Shown here in pieces: positions 5,708 to 13,333 of a stretch of 16,273 nucleotides of DNA (the stretch's first letter is position 1; each line of letters opens with the position of its first letter). Source of the DNA: Anaerolineales bacterium Chloro_02. GTDB lineage: Bacteria; Chloroflexota; Anaerolineae; Anaerolineales; Anaerolineaceae. Location of the stretch: the NCBI GenBank assembly GCA_001603765.1, contig LUZV01000075.1, positions 1 to 16,273 on the forward strand. Reading direction: 5' to 3'. The notes under the pieces were generated by a model, which ran no database searches, was not told where the DNA came from, and saw only the letters and a program-made list of their open reading frames with translations. A program made the translations under genes and the position numbers.

Positions 5708-6784
5708 TTGGCTTTCTTTAACCCGATTAAATGGTTGTTAGGGCTGCTCTCTCAGGATCTGGGAATTGACCTTGGCACCGCTAATACCCTGGTTAACGTC
5801 CGGGGTAAGGGGATTGTTATCAACGAACCTTCCTGGGTCGCGATTGATAAGCGAACCCGCGAACCGCTCAAAATTGGATCCGCAGCTAAAGCGATGGTCG
5901 GCAGGACGCCAGCCAACATGGTGACCCTCAGGCCTTTACGCGATGGCGTGATCTCGGAATACGATATTACTCAGGCGCTGCTGGAGTATTTCATCAGCAA
6001 AGCGCACGAGAACAGCGTTGTGCTCTTCCCACACTCGCGGGTGGTTATTGGCATTCCCTCCGGAGCGACGGAGGTTGAAAAACGTGCCGTTTATGACGCC
6101 GCGATGTCCGCTGGCGCGCGAGAGACCTATATGGTGCTCGAACCCGCGGCAGCAGCAATTGGCGCTGGTTTACCTGTGGAGAGCGAATCGGGCAATATGG
6201 TTGTAGATATTGGCGGCGGCACCACCGAGGTTGCGATAATTAGCACGGGTGGAATTGTCATCTCGAGGTCGTTGCGTGTGGCTGGGGATGAACTGGATCA
6301 GGATATTATCGAATATATCCGCAGCAAGTACAATTTGTTCATTGGCGAGCAGATGGCTGAAAAGGTTAAGATCGCGATTGGCTCAGCCTACCCGCTGAAA
6401 GAAGAAAAGACAGTTGACGTTCGCGGGCGCAACCTGATTACCGGGCTGCCTGAAGCCATTGAAATCTCCTCAATTGAGATTCGCGAAGCGCTTTCGCCTT
6501 CTCTGCAGGTGATTGTCGATACAATTAAAGACGCTTTGGATGAATGCCCACCGGAGATCCTCTCTGATTTAATGGATAATGGGATTTGCCTGGCAGGCGG
6601 AACTTCTCAGCTTCAGGGAATGGCGGAACGCCTCACGAACGAAATCCGGGTGAGGGTTTGGGTTGCTGAGGACCCCATGACCTGCGTCGCGCGCGGATGT
6701 GGTATGGTGTTGGATGATTTGGAAATGTACGAAAATTTGCTCGTGGGTATCGAACGGGATCCTTACACCAGTACGCAAGGATAA
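5708..6784 (+). CDS. mreB: Rod shape-determining protein MreB
   Basis: MreB is the bacterial actin that forms membrane-bound filaments and guides the RodA-PBP2 elongation machinery. The product shows the actin-fold nucleotide motifs: phosphate-1 IDLGTANTLV near the N-terminus, phosphate-2 VVDIGGGTTEVAII, and the adenosine motif LAGGTSQLQG, along with VIGIPSGATEVEKRAVYDAA. The N-terminal AFFNPIKWLLGLLSQDLG is a likely amphipathic membrane-binding helix. The start is probably the TTG at 5708 (358 aa): GGAGA at 5696-5700 lies 7 bases before it, whereas the upstream in-frame TTG at 5690 has its purine tract only 2-3 bases away. It is the first gene of mreB-mreC-mreD-mrdA-minC-rodA, and mreC begins 34 bases after its stop. 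Confidence 0.97.
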   Translation: MAFFNPIKWLLGLLSQDLGIDLGTANTLVNVRGKGIVINEPSWVAIDKRTREPLKIGSAAKAMVGRTPANMVTLRPLRDGVISEYDITQALLEYFISKAHENSVVLFPHSRVVIGIPSGATEVEKRAVYDAAMSAGARETYMVLEPAAAAIGAGLPVESESGNMVVDIGGGTTEVAIISTGGIVISRSLRVAGDELDQDIIEYIRSKYNLFIGEQMAEKVKIAIGSAYPLKEEKTVDVRGRNLITGLPEAIEISSIEIREALSPSLQVIVDTIKDALDECPPEILSDLMDNGICLAGGTSQLQGMAERLTNEIRVRVWVAEDPMTCVARGCGMVLDDLEMYENLLVGIERDPYTSTQG

Positions 6785-6818
6785 CAGTCCTTGCCTCCCG
6801 GATTAGACCGGATTCAAC

Positions 6819-7655
6819 ATGCGCAACTTACTAACCCCCAAGAATTTACGCAACCTCATCCTCGGGATTGTCATCGTGGGCGTGTTGGTTCTGGCGATTT
6901 CCGGCTACCTTACGCCGCTTTTCAGCGTTTCTGTCAGCCCTTTAATCTCAGCTCAGAGCTGGATTTCTCAGCGCTTTCTGGCATTTAAGGACTTCTTTGG
7001 TTCCCCGCGCGATATGGCGACCCTGCGTGAAGAAAATACCACCCTGCGCAATGAGGTCGCTCAACTTCAAAGCGAGATTATCTCGCTCCAGGAAAACCTG
7101 GCTCAGGCTGATATCCTTTATACCTTGCTGGACTTCGCGCGCAACAACCCAGACCATGAGTACGTTGCCGCCACGGTCATCGGCCGCGAGATCAGCCCTT
7201 ATCTTCAATATATCATCATCGACAAAGGCTCAAACGACGGCATTCGCTATGGAATGCCGGTGGTAACCCAGCAGGGTTTGGTCGGACGGATTGACGCGGT
7301 GATATCAGACGCGGCTCGCATTCAGCTTATTACCGACGCGGGCTCGGTCGTGAACGTGCGGCTAAAATCCGCAAAGGTGGAAGGGCAGGTGACTGGTTCA
7401 ATCACGGGCGAAGTTGGGTTGGGTATGGTGCCAATCGACACCAAGGTGGATGTTGGTGAGGTTATTCTCACATCCGGGCTGGGCGGCACTTATCCGCCAA
7501 ACATCTTTGTTGGTCAGGTGCTTTCGATGCAATCGCGCCAAAACGCGCTTTTTCAGACTGGTGCTGTTCAACCCATTGTTGACTTTTCAGTCTTGAGCGC
7601 GGTACTTGTTATCACAAATTTTCAGGCGGTTGATATTTCGCCATTGGTTCCTTGA
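6819..7655 (+). CDS. mreC: Rod shape-determining protein MreC
   Basis: MreC is a bitopic membrane protein that connects MreB to PBP2 and activates the RodA-PBP2 synthase. The 278-aa product has one membrane segment (about residues 12-30) and a coiled coil of EEN/LRNEVAQLQSEI heptads (about 65-97). The periplasmic beta-barrel domain contains the typical phrases VIGREISPYLQYIIIDKGS, GMPVVTQQGLVGRID, VILTSGLGGTYPPNIFVG and the closing VVITN-like LVITNF. Its length is usual. The ATG at 6819 has no good Shine-Dalgarno sequence, so translation may depend on ribosomes finishing mreB. mreD starts 9 bases after its stop. Confidence 0.96.
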   Translation: MRNLLTPKNLRNLILGIVIVGVLVLAISGYLTPLFSVSVSPLISAQSWISQRFLAFKDFFGSPRDMATLREENTTLRNEVAQLQSEIISLQENLAQADILYTLLDFARNNPDHEYVAATVIGREISPYLQYIIIDKGSNDGIRYGMPVVTQQGLVGRIDAVISDAARIQLITDAGSVVNVRLKSAKVEGQVTGSITGEVGLGMVPIDTKVDVGEVILTSGLGGTYPPNIFVGQVLSMQSRQNALFQTGAVQPIVDFSVLSAVLVITNFQAVDISPLVP

Positions 7656-7664
7656 GGTCATCTC

Positions 7665-8168
7665 ATGTTGGTTTATCTTGTGTATGGAATGAGCTTCGTG
7701 GTGGCGATGATGCTTCAGTATGGTGTCTTTAGCCGCTGGACGATACTTTCGGGCAGCCCCGATTTGGTGCTCTTGCTGGTCATCGCCCTATGTCTTAGTC
7801 AGAAGCAGAAGGGGTTTTGGATTTTGGTGCTGATTATGGGAGGTGTGGTCGGTTTGGTATCCGCCTTGCCCTTCTTCTTGCCAATGGTGGTCTACCTGGC
7901 AGTTTATCTTGTTTCGCTCAGCGTTCAGCAGAGAGTCTGGCAAACGCCTCTGTTGGGGATGTTTTTGCTGACTTTTGGCAGTACAATTTTGACGCATCTT
8001 CTTACAATCGCGGTGTTGTTTGTTCAGCGCATCCCATTCGATTTCACTGAAGCGTTGGTAAAGGTGGTTTTGCCAGCAGTATTTCTTAACATGTTTTTGG
8101 CGATTCCAGTGCACGCGATCGTCAGGGAATTGAGTGTGTGGTTAAACCCACAGGGAGCTCAAGCATGA
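7665..8168 (+). CDS. mreD: Rod shape-determining protein MreD
   Basis: MreD is a polytopic membrane component of the elongasome. The 167-aa product is almost entirely hydrophobic, with about five membrane segments. The conserved features are the small residues and Asp near the start (SGSPDLVLLLVIALCL) and the overall size. Identification rests on hydrophobicity, length and position between mreC and mrdA, because MreD sequences are poorly conserved. GAGGT at 7654-7658, overlapping the mreC stop, lies 6 bases before the ATG and suggests coupled translation. Its own stop overlaps the mrdA start as ATGA. Confidence 0.92.
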   Translation: MLVYLVYGMSFVVAMMLQYGVFSRWTILSGSPDLVLLLVIALCLSQKQKGFWILVLIMGGVVGLVSALPFFLPMVVYLAVYLVSLSVQQRVWQTPLLGMFLLTFGSTILTHLLTIAVLFVQRIPFDFTEALVKVVLPAVFLNMFLAIPVHAIVRELSVWLNPQGAQA

Positions 8169-10267
8169 ACAACGGAAATTATGAAAAACCGACAATTGAC
8201 CTCAAACGATTTCGCTGGATCTATCTGATTATCGCGATTGTGTTTGTTTACTATATTGCCCAGCTTTTCAACTATCAGATTATTACCGGCGCGGTTTACA
8301 ACGCGCAGGCTGAAGATAACCGCACGCAGGTCATCAGTATCCCGACAGAGCGAGGGATGATTTTTGATCGGAACGGCGTGGTGTTAGCGCGAAACGTGGC
8401 GCAATATAACGTGACGGTTACGCCGGCAAAACTGCCAGATTCGGCTGGCAAAACCCGCCAGATTTTTGATCAGCTAAGCGCTTTGATCGGCATCCCTGTC
8501 AGCCAGGGCGTGGTGAACGAGGAAACAGCCAGCAGCTTTTCGCCTTGCTACACCACGCTTGGTATCGAGCAGGTGGTTGAGATCGCGGACAGCCTTTGGC
8601 CATTTTCACCAACGCGCCTAAAGTGTAATGTTGACAAAGAAACTGCCATGGTGATCCAGGAGAAAGGCAAAGATTGGCCTGGCATCGATGTTGAGATAGA
8701 ACAAATCCGCGAATATCCCACAGGGAGTCAAACCGCCGAAATTATCGGATTCCTCGGTCCTATCCCGGAAGTGCTCCTGGATTACTACACCAACAAGGGC
8801 TTTGTCTCAGGGCGGGATCGCGTGGGATATATGGGAGTGGAAAACTCTCTTCAGGATGTTCTCAGCGGAACGAACGGTCGGCGAGTGGTGGAGGTTACCG
8901 TTGGCGGCGAGATTGTTCGCGACATCGAAGAGCCGATTGAACCTGTGCCAGGTCAGAACGTTTATCTTTCGATCGATTACCGCCTGCAGCAAGCGGCGCG
9001 CGCGGCGCTGGTGAATGAACTTGATTTTTGGAACCAGCGCTATTTGGTTTGGAAAAACAAAATCCTGAGCACGATGGGGGTTGTGGTGGCGATGGACGCA
9101 AAAACCGGCGAAATCCTGGCGATGGTGTCTTACCCGAGTTATGAGAATAACCGCATGTCGCAGTTCATCCCGAGTTATTACTACGAGCAGCTCAGCATCG
9201 ATGAACACAAGCCCCTTCTAAATAAAGCGATTAGCTCTGAACTCCCTCCAGGTTCGGTGTATAAAATGGTATCGGCATTGGGGGTCTTAAATGAGGGCGT
9301 GGTGACACCATACCAGACAGTTGAGGATCCGGGAATGATCACGCTGCGGCAGCAGTTTTACGAGAGCGATATTGGATCGCTGCAGAATTACTACTGCTGG
9401 GATCACGCGGGGCATGGGCAGGTAGACTTTTTACACGGCATCGCTTACTCCTGTAATGTCTACTGGTACAAAGTGGGCGGCGGCTACGAGGGCGAAGTGG
9501 AAGGCGGAGGCTTAGGCATCTGGCGGATGGATGAGTACGCGGCAGCCTTGGGGTACGGTCAGGAAACCGGGCTTGAATTGCCCGGAGAGGCGGATGGGTT
9601 GCTGCCTAACCCCACCTGGAAGCGTTTGAATATCGGTGAAAACTGGGCTACTGGCGATACTTATCTGGCGGCAGTGGGTCAGGGCTACGTTTTGGCAACT
9701 CCAGTTCAGGTATTGAACTCGATCAACACGATTGTTAATGACGGTAAGCACTATAAACTTACCATTATCGATAAGATAACAGACTATGACGGTAATATCA
9801 CCTTCAAGAGTGAACCACAAGTCCTTTGGGATATAACCAAAGACCCGATGATCGCAACTTATGAAGGCAACAACCGGACGGATGAGTTGAAGGTTGTGCA
9901 GCAGTGGGTGATTGACCTCGCGAAGCGAGGGATGGAGATGGTCACCAAAGATGACGGAACGGCATGGTTTGAATTCCAGGACAACCCCTGGAAGGTGGCC
10001 GGAAAGACCGGAACGGCTGAGTTTTGTGACGACTGGGCAAACAGGCAAGGGTTATGCGTGCCTGGTTCGTGGCCAGCGCATGCCTGGTTTGTTGGTTACG
10101 CGCCATATGATGATCCTGAGATTGTGGTGGCAGCCTTCATCTATAACGGCAGCGAGGGTTCCACGGTGGCTGGTCCAATCGCTAAGTTTACGATCGACGC
10201 GTATTTTCAACTTAAGCAAGTTGATCAGGATCTGAAGCAGAACCAATACGCGCCAGCGGTGAAGTAG
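8165..10267 (+). CDS. mrdA: Penicillin-binding protein 2 (peptidoglycan D,D-transpeptidase MrdA)
   Basis: This is the class B PBP that cross-links peptidoglycan during side-wall growth, as partner of RodA. The 700-aa product has one N-terminal membrane segment (about residues 17-35), a PBP dimerisation (pedestal) domain up to about residue 270 and a transpeptidase domain. The catalytic motifs are in order: SxxK as Ser364-Val-Tyr-Lys367, SxN as Ser429-Cys-Asn431 and KTG at 614-616. I chose the ATG at 8165 over the in-frame GTG at 8138 because AGGGAG (8152-8157) lies 7 bases before it and the ATG overlaps the mreD stop as ATGA. Two extra cysteines follow the KTG motif in a loop (EFCDDWANRQGLC). 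The expected partner rodA is not adjacent: minC lies between them. Confidence 0.97.
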   Translation: MNNGNYEKPTIDLKRFRWIYLIIAIVFVYYIAQLFNYQIITGAVYNAQAEDNRTQVISIPTERGMIFDRNGVVLARNVAQYNVTVTPAKLPDSAGKTRQIFDQLSALIGIPVSQGVVNEETASSFSPCYTTLGIEQVVEIADSLWPFSPTRLKCNVDKETAMVIQEKGKDWPGIDVEIEQIREYPTGSQTAEIIGFLGPIPEVLLDYYTNKGFVSGRDRVGYMGVENSLQDVLSGTNGRRVVEVTVGGEIVRDIEEPIEPVPGQNVYLSIDYRLQQAARAALVNELDFWNQRYLVWKNKILSTMGVVVAMDAKTGEILAMVSYPSYENNRMSQFIPSYYYEQLSIDEHKPLLNKAISSELPPGSVYKMVSALGVLNEGVVTPYQTVEDPGMITLRQQFYESDIGSLQNYYCWDHAGHGQVDFLHGIAYSCNVYWYKVGGGYEGEVEGGGLGIWRMDEYAAALGYGQETGLELPGEADGLLPNPTWKRLNIGENWATGDTYLAAVGQGYVLATPVQVLNSINTIVNDGKHYKLTIIDKITDYDGNITFKSEPQVLWDITKDPMIATYEGNNRTDELKVVQQWVIDLAKRGMEMVTKDDGTAWFEFQDNPWKVAGKTGTAEFCDDWANRQGLCVPGSWPAHAWFVGYAPYDDPEIVVAAFIYNGSEGSTVAGPIAKFTIDAYFQLKQVDQDLKQNQYAPAVK

Positions 10268-10277
10268 GGGATGTAAG

Positions 10278-10958
10278 ATGGAAGAGATGACAGTTCGCGG
10301 GATAAAGGGTGGGGTGCTGATAAGCTTGCCTGAAAAAGCCTGGTACCAACAACGGGATATCCTTGTTTCGCGCATCCAATCGCAGGAGCGTTTCTTTAAG
10401 GGTGGGCGGATCGCGCTTGATGTAGGCGGGTCTGACTGGACGGCTGAACAACTCTTTAAACTATTGCGCGATTTGTCGGATGAGGGTGTTTGCCTTTGGG
10501 CAGTCTTGACAAGCTCAGAAATCACGCTGGAAGCGGCGAAAAGTTTTGATCTGCAAACAAGTATTTCAGCCCTGAACGCGCCTGAAGAGCCGCAGGAGCC
10601 GCAATTGGGAGCAGGTGAGTCTGGCTGTGAATGGCACACGAAATCGCTGGAAAAGGGCGAAAAAGTTGCGTTTAGAGCAAACGGGGTGCTGATTGGCGAC
10701 GTTCCGGAGGGCGCGGAAGTGATCGCGGCTGGCAGCTTAATTGTTTGGGGCAGCTCAAAGGGCAGCCTGAAAGCAGGCTGCGGTGGCTCGGATTCGCGTT
10801 TGTATATCCTCCGATACAGCGGAGGAACGCTGAGCCTCCATGGACAACTGCTTGAAGTGCCAAGAAAGCTGACCAATGCTGGCCCTCTTGAAATCTATTT
10901 TGACGGAAGCGGCGCGGTCGTCCGCGAAGCCGTTGCCAGAAAAATTAAACTCTTATGA
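10278..10958 (+). CDS. minC: Septum site-determining protein MinC (divergent)
   Basis: MinC blocks FtsZ ring assembly. The 226-aa product has an N-terminal domain (about 1-100, opening TVRGIKGGVLISLP) that matches the FtsZ-inhibiting fold. A short linker rich in Glu, Pro and Gln follows, and then the C-terminal beta-helix domain containing GDVPEGAEVIAAGSLIVWG and SSKGSLKAG. In well-studied MinC proteins the C-terminal domain begins with RSGQ, needed for MinD binding; here the aligned residues are Glu125-Lys-Gly-Glu128. No minD or minE is in the window. AGGGG (10266-10270) lies 7 bases before the ATG at 10278. The stop overlaps the rodA start as ATGA, so the two are translationally coupled. 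The family call is good; MinD dependence is doubtful. Confidence 0.88.
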   Translation: MEEMTVRGIKGGVLISLPEKAWYQQRDILVSRIQSQERFFKGGRIALDVGGSDWTAEQLFKLLRDLSDEGVCLWAVLTSSEITLEAAKSFDLQTSISALNAPEEPQEPQLGAGESGCEWHTKSLEKGEKVAFRANGVLIGDVPEGAEVIAAGSLIVWGSSKGSLKAGCGGSDSRLYILRYSGGTLSLHGQLLEVPRKLTNAGPLEIYFDGSGAVVREAVARKIKLL

Positions 10959-12082
10959 ACACTCGTGAAATTTGGAAACGGTTTGATATCCCACTGTTCG
11001 CGGCGGTGCTGCTGCTTTGTGTATTTGGTGTGGCGCTCATTTCCTCAGCCATCGCTGGGAACCCGACGCTGGCAGGGCATCCGAAGCGTCAGGTGACCTT
11101 CCTGGTCATTGGCTTAATAGCGCTTTTTGTTACCGCGTCTTTTGACTACCATATCTGGAAAACACTCGCTAAACCATTTTATTTTATGGTCGCGATGCTG
11201 CTATTGTTGGTTTTTATCTTTGGCGGGGCAAGATTTGGCGCCGCAAGATGGCTTGAGACAGGTCTGGTTACGATTCAACCCGCGGAGCTGGCAAAGATTG
11301 CCATTATCCTCTCGCTTTCCAGCTTTTTTTCAAGCAACATCGAACGCATCAATAATTGGATGACGATTGGAAAAAGCCTGGCTTTAACCCTCGGTATCGT
11401 CCTATGGATTTTGCTCCAGCCAAACCTCAGCACCAGTATCGTGATTTTTGTCACCTGGGCAACGATGCTTTGGATCAGCGGATTAAAAACTAAATATATT
11501 CTGATCATGGTCGGCGCGGCGGTGGTCTTTATTGGGCTTTCATTCTTATTGGATTTTCCGTATCTGGCGGACTATCAGAAGGCTCGTATCACTAACTTCC
11601 TCGCGCCGGACGCCGAAGCCCGGTATGGCGACACATATAATGTGGACCAGGCTCTCATCAGCATTGGATCGGGGGGCTGGTTTGGCAAGGGGTATGGGCA
11701 GGGGTCGCAGGTGCAGCTGAGGTTTCTGAAAATCCGCCATAATGACTTCATTTTTTCGGTTTTGGCGCATGAATTTGGCTTTGTTGGGACGGTGATCGTG
11801 CTGGCGGCTCTGGTTTTTGTGATTGTGAGGTGTTTCAGAGTCGCGCAGGGGGCTCCGGATGCCTACGGATCGCTGATCGCGTTTGGTTTTGGGATGTTGA
11901 TGGCGTTTCAGACGATTGTGAATGTGGGTGTGAATCTGAGACTGCTGCCGGTAACAGGGCTTACCTTGCCGTTCATCAGCTATGGCGGCAGTTCGTTGGT
12001 GTCGATGCTTTTAGGGATTGGTTTGGTTGAAAACATCAAAATGCGCAGCCAGGATAAAGAGTTAAGGGAAGAACCCTTGTAA
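10955..12082 (+). CDS. rodA: Peptidoglycan glycosyltransferase RodA (SEDS family)
   Basis: RodA polymerises lipid II into glycan strands during elongation, working with PBP2. The 375-aa product has about ten membrane segments and the SEDS signatures: FGGARFGAARWLETG, IQPAELAKIAIILSLS, RHNDFIFSVLAHEFGFVG, and LTLPFISYGGSSLVSMLLGIGLV near the C-terminus. Asp264 in HNDF is the position expected of the catalytic aspartate. The usual QPDLGT motif reads QPNLST here (Asn157), a change of a normally acidic residue. FtsW is the main alternative, but the mreBCD-mrdA context favours RodA. The ATG overlaps the minC stop. This is the last protein gene of the operon; its stop codon overlaps the -35 of the tRNA promoter. 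Confidence 0.95.
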   Translation: MNTREIWKRFDIPLFAAVLLLCVFGVALISSAIAGNPTLAGHPKRQVTFLVIGLIALFVTASFDYHIWKTLAKPFYFMVAMLLLLVFIFGGARFGAARWLETGLVTIQPAELAKIAIILSLSSFFSSNIERINNWMTIGKSLALTLGIVLWILLQPNLSTSIVIFVTWATMLWISGLKTKYILIMVGAAVVFIGLSFLLDFPYLADYQKARITNFLAPDAEARYGDTYNVDQALISIGSGGWFGKGYGQGSQVQLRFLKIRHNDFIFSVLAHEFGFVGTVIVLAALVFVIVRCFRVAQGAPDAYGSLIAFGFGMLMAFQTIVNVGVNLRLLPVTGLTLPFISYGGSSLVSMLLGIGLVENIKMRSQDKELREEPL

Positions 12083-12106
12083 GAAATGGCAATAATGTGG
12101 TAAGAT
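12077..12106 (+). promoter_or_regulatory. Promoter of tRNA-Gln
   Basis: TTGTAA at 12077-12082 and TAAGAT at 12101-12106 are 18 bases apart, and TG at 12098-12099 makes the -10 an extended one. Transcription should start near 12113, a few bases before the tRNA. The -35 element overlaps the rodA stop codon. Read-through from the mre operon is also possible. Confidence 0.5.
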
Positions 12107-12119
12107 AGGCTTTCGTTGG

Positions 12120-12190
12120 TGGGGGCTCGTCTAATGGCAGGACAGCAGACTCTGAATCTGTATGTAGTGGTTCGACTCCATTGCCCCCAG
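12120..12190 (+). tRNA. tRNA-Gln (anticodon CUG)
   Basis: A full cloverleaf folds. The acceptor TGGGGGC (12120-12126) pairs with GCCCCCA (12183-12189), with G12190 as discriminator. The D-arm is at about 12129-12143. The anticodon stem GCAGA/TCTGT encloses the loop CTCTGAA, with anticodon CTG at 12152-12154. The T-arm AGTGG/CCATT holds the TTCGACT loop. The CCA end is not encoded (the next bases are CCT), so it must be added after transcription. The CUG anticodon reads CAG glutamine codons. Confidence 0.95.
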
Positions 12191-12195
12191 CCTGA

Positions 12196-12228
12196 GAGGT
12201 TGACCGATTTGGTCAGCCTCTTTTTTTT
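12196..12228 (+). terminator. Intrinsic terminator after tRNA-Gln
   Basis: A 10-bp stem GAGGTTGACC/GGTCAGCCTC with one G-U pair and a GATTT loop is followed by eight T residues. It ends the tRNA transcript and any read-through from the mre operon. Confidence 0.93.
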
Positions 12229-12602
12229 GCGATTTTTTTTATCTTTCTTCCGATAGTCATTGGATTCATAGGGATTTTAGTTAATATGATTTCTTTCATC
12301 AGGTCTTTAGGCAATCTGTGAGTTCGATGCGAAAAAGTGAAGGTGGTCTAATCTGAACTACTCTAAACGGAGTATATCTTGCAACATCTTAGCGGAGTGG
12401 GATAAGACCCACCTCTGGCGGACAGCTTTTATGCGACTTCGAAAAACTGAAATTGCTGTGCCATCACCCCGATTAAACAGTTCGCTAACAAAGTAAGTCC
12501 TGCTCCTCAGGTCGATGCCCTATCTCGTGCAGACCCTTGATCAATGTGTGCGGGGCACGCGATGAAAGGCTATAATATGAAGGTGTAACGAAGAGGAATA
12601 AA
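12229..12602. other. Gene-free stretch with possible RNA helices
   Basis: I find no gene in these ~370 bases, but several helices can form. AGGTGGTCTAATC (12341-12353) pairs with GATAAGACCCACCT (12401-12414) through 12 bp, with one bulge and one mismatch. Inside it is a 5-bp hairpin TACTC/GAGTA (12359-12374). GGC..ACAGC (417-426 of this kilobase) pairs with GCTGT-GCC (455-462). GTGTGC/GCACGC with a GGG loop sits at 12546-12560. A TATGAT hexamer at 12285-12290 could be a weak -10. I could not match this to tmRNA, RNase P RNA, 6S RNA or a known riboswitch. It may be an unknown small RNA, the structured leader of the next gene, or decayed sequence. Confidence 0.35.
12571..12576 (+). promoter_or_regulatory. 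-10 element of the DUF1461 gene
   Basis: A perfect TATAAT, without a clear -35, would start transcription near 12583. AGAGGA at 12592-12597 is the ribosome site, 5 bases before the ATG at 12603. The GC hairpin at 12546-12560 lies where the -35 would be. Confidence 0.5.
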
Positions 12603-13286
12603 ATGAAAATAAACAAAGTATTGATTGTTTTATTGGCTGTGTTTTTACCTTTTATCATCCTGATGGGCGGAGTAAGGTTGATTATGAATCCGATGACGGC
12701 TGAGCTTGAGTATGACCGATCAGGCTTTCCGGCTGACCCTTACGGCATGGAAACCCGCGAGCGAAAACAGTGGGCTGGCTATGCCATTCGCTACCTGGTA
12801 AATGATGAGCCAATTGACTACCTTGGAAACCTTCAAAACTTTAAGGGGCAAAAAATCTTTACCGAAGCAGAGCTTTCACATATGCTGGACGTAAAAAAAG
12901 TGGTTCAGGGGGCGCTCCTTGCCTGGTATATTCTTTGCGGTTTGAGCGCGGCGATCCTGATTTGGTTCATGATCATGGGGCAGTGGGGCTCGATGCGCGC
13001 TGCTTTTCAGGCTGGCGGTTGGATAACACTGATCCTCATCAGCGCGCTGTTGGTTTTTTTGGCGGTCGGGTTTGATACTTTGTTCGACCGTTTTCACAGG
13101 ATCTTTTTCAAAGACGGAACGTGGCTCTTCAACGAGTCGAGCACCTTAATCCGTCTTTTCCCCTTCGTTTTCTGGCGGGATGTCTTCGCGCTGGTGATGG
13201 TTTTTACGCTGCTGGTTGGGGTTCTGCTCGTGCTTTTGACCCGCAAGCGCAAACCTAAACCTAAGCCTCAGACCATCCCCGGGTAA
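12603..13286 (+). CDS. DUF1461 (TIGR01906-type) integral membrane protein
   Basis: This is a 227-aa membrane protein of unknown function. It has four membrane segments (about residues 6-28, 101-126, 138-157, 191-212) and a lysine-rich C-terminal tail (RKRKPKPKPK). The outer loop after the first segment carries the family pattern: YDRSGFPADPYGM, an ERxxWAGYAIRYL helix, and FTEAELSHMLDVKKV with Glu88, His93 and Asp96 conserved. A second conserved block is FDTLFDRFHRIFFKDGTWLF followed by LIRLFPFVFWRD. This arrangement is what I recall for DUF1461, in which the acidic and histidine residues suggest a metal or enzymatic site, but no activity is known. It has its own -10 element and AGAGGA ribosome site and ends at a hairpin shared with the convergent ABC gene, so it is monocistronic. 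Confidence 0.82.
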   Translation: MKINKVLIVLLAVFLPFIILMGGVRLIMNPMTAELEYDRSGFPADPYGMETRERKQWAGYAIRYLVNDEPIDYLGNLQNFKGQKIFTEAELSHMLDVKKVVQGALLAWYILCGLSAAILIWFMIMGQWGSMRAAFQAGGWITLILISALLVFLAVGFDTLFDRFHRIFFKDGTWLFNESSTLIRLFPFVFWRDVFALVMVFTLLVGVLLVLLTRKRKPKPKPQTIPG

Positions 13287-13291
13287 TTAAG

Positions 13292-13317
13292 ACGACCCCT
13301 GTTCAAACAGGGGTCGT
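13292..13317. terminator. Bidirectional hairpin terminator between convergent genes
   Basis: An 11-bp perfect stem ACGACCCCTGT/ACAGGGGTCGT with a TCAA loop sits between the stops at 13286 and 13334. It is followed by TTTATT on the plus strand and CTTAATTA on the minus strand, so it may serve both genes, more convincingly the plus-strand one. Confidence 0.8.
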
Positions 13318-13333
13318 TTATTGAGGCTAATTA

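Noticed and set aside
12120..12230. tRNA-Gln as an integration (att) site
   Set aside because: No integrase, no direct repeat of the tRNA 3' end and no mobile genes follow. The downstream genes look like ordinary chromosome.
12195..12345. A ~44-codon open stretch on the minus strand crossing the tRNA-Gln terminator
   Set aside because: It runs through a terminator hairpin, has no ribosome site and matches nothing I recognise. I treat it as chance.
12229..12602. tmRNA, RNase P RNA or 6S RNA in the gene-free stretch
   Set aside because: I found no tmRNA-like acceptor ends or tag peptide, no RNase P core motif and no single long 6S-type rod.
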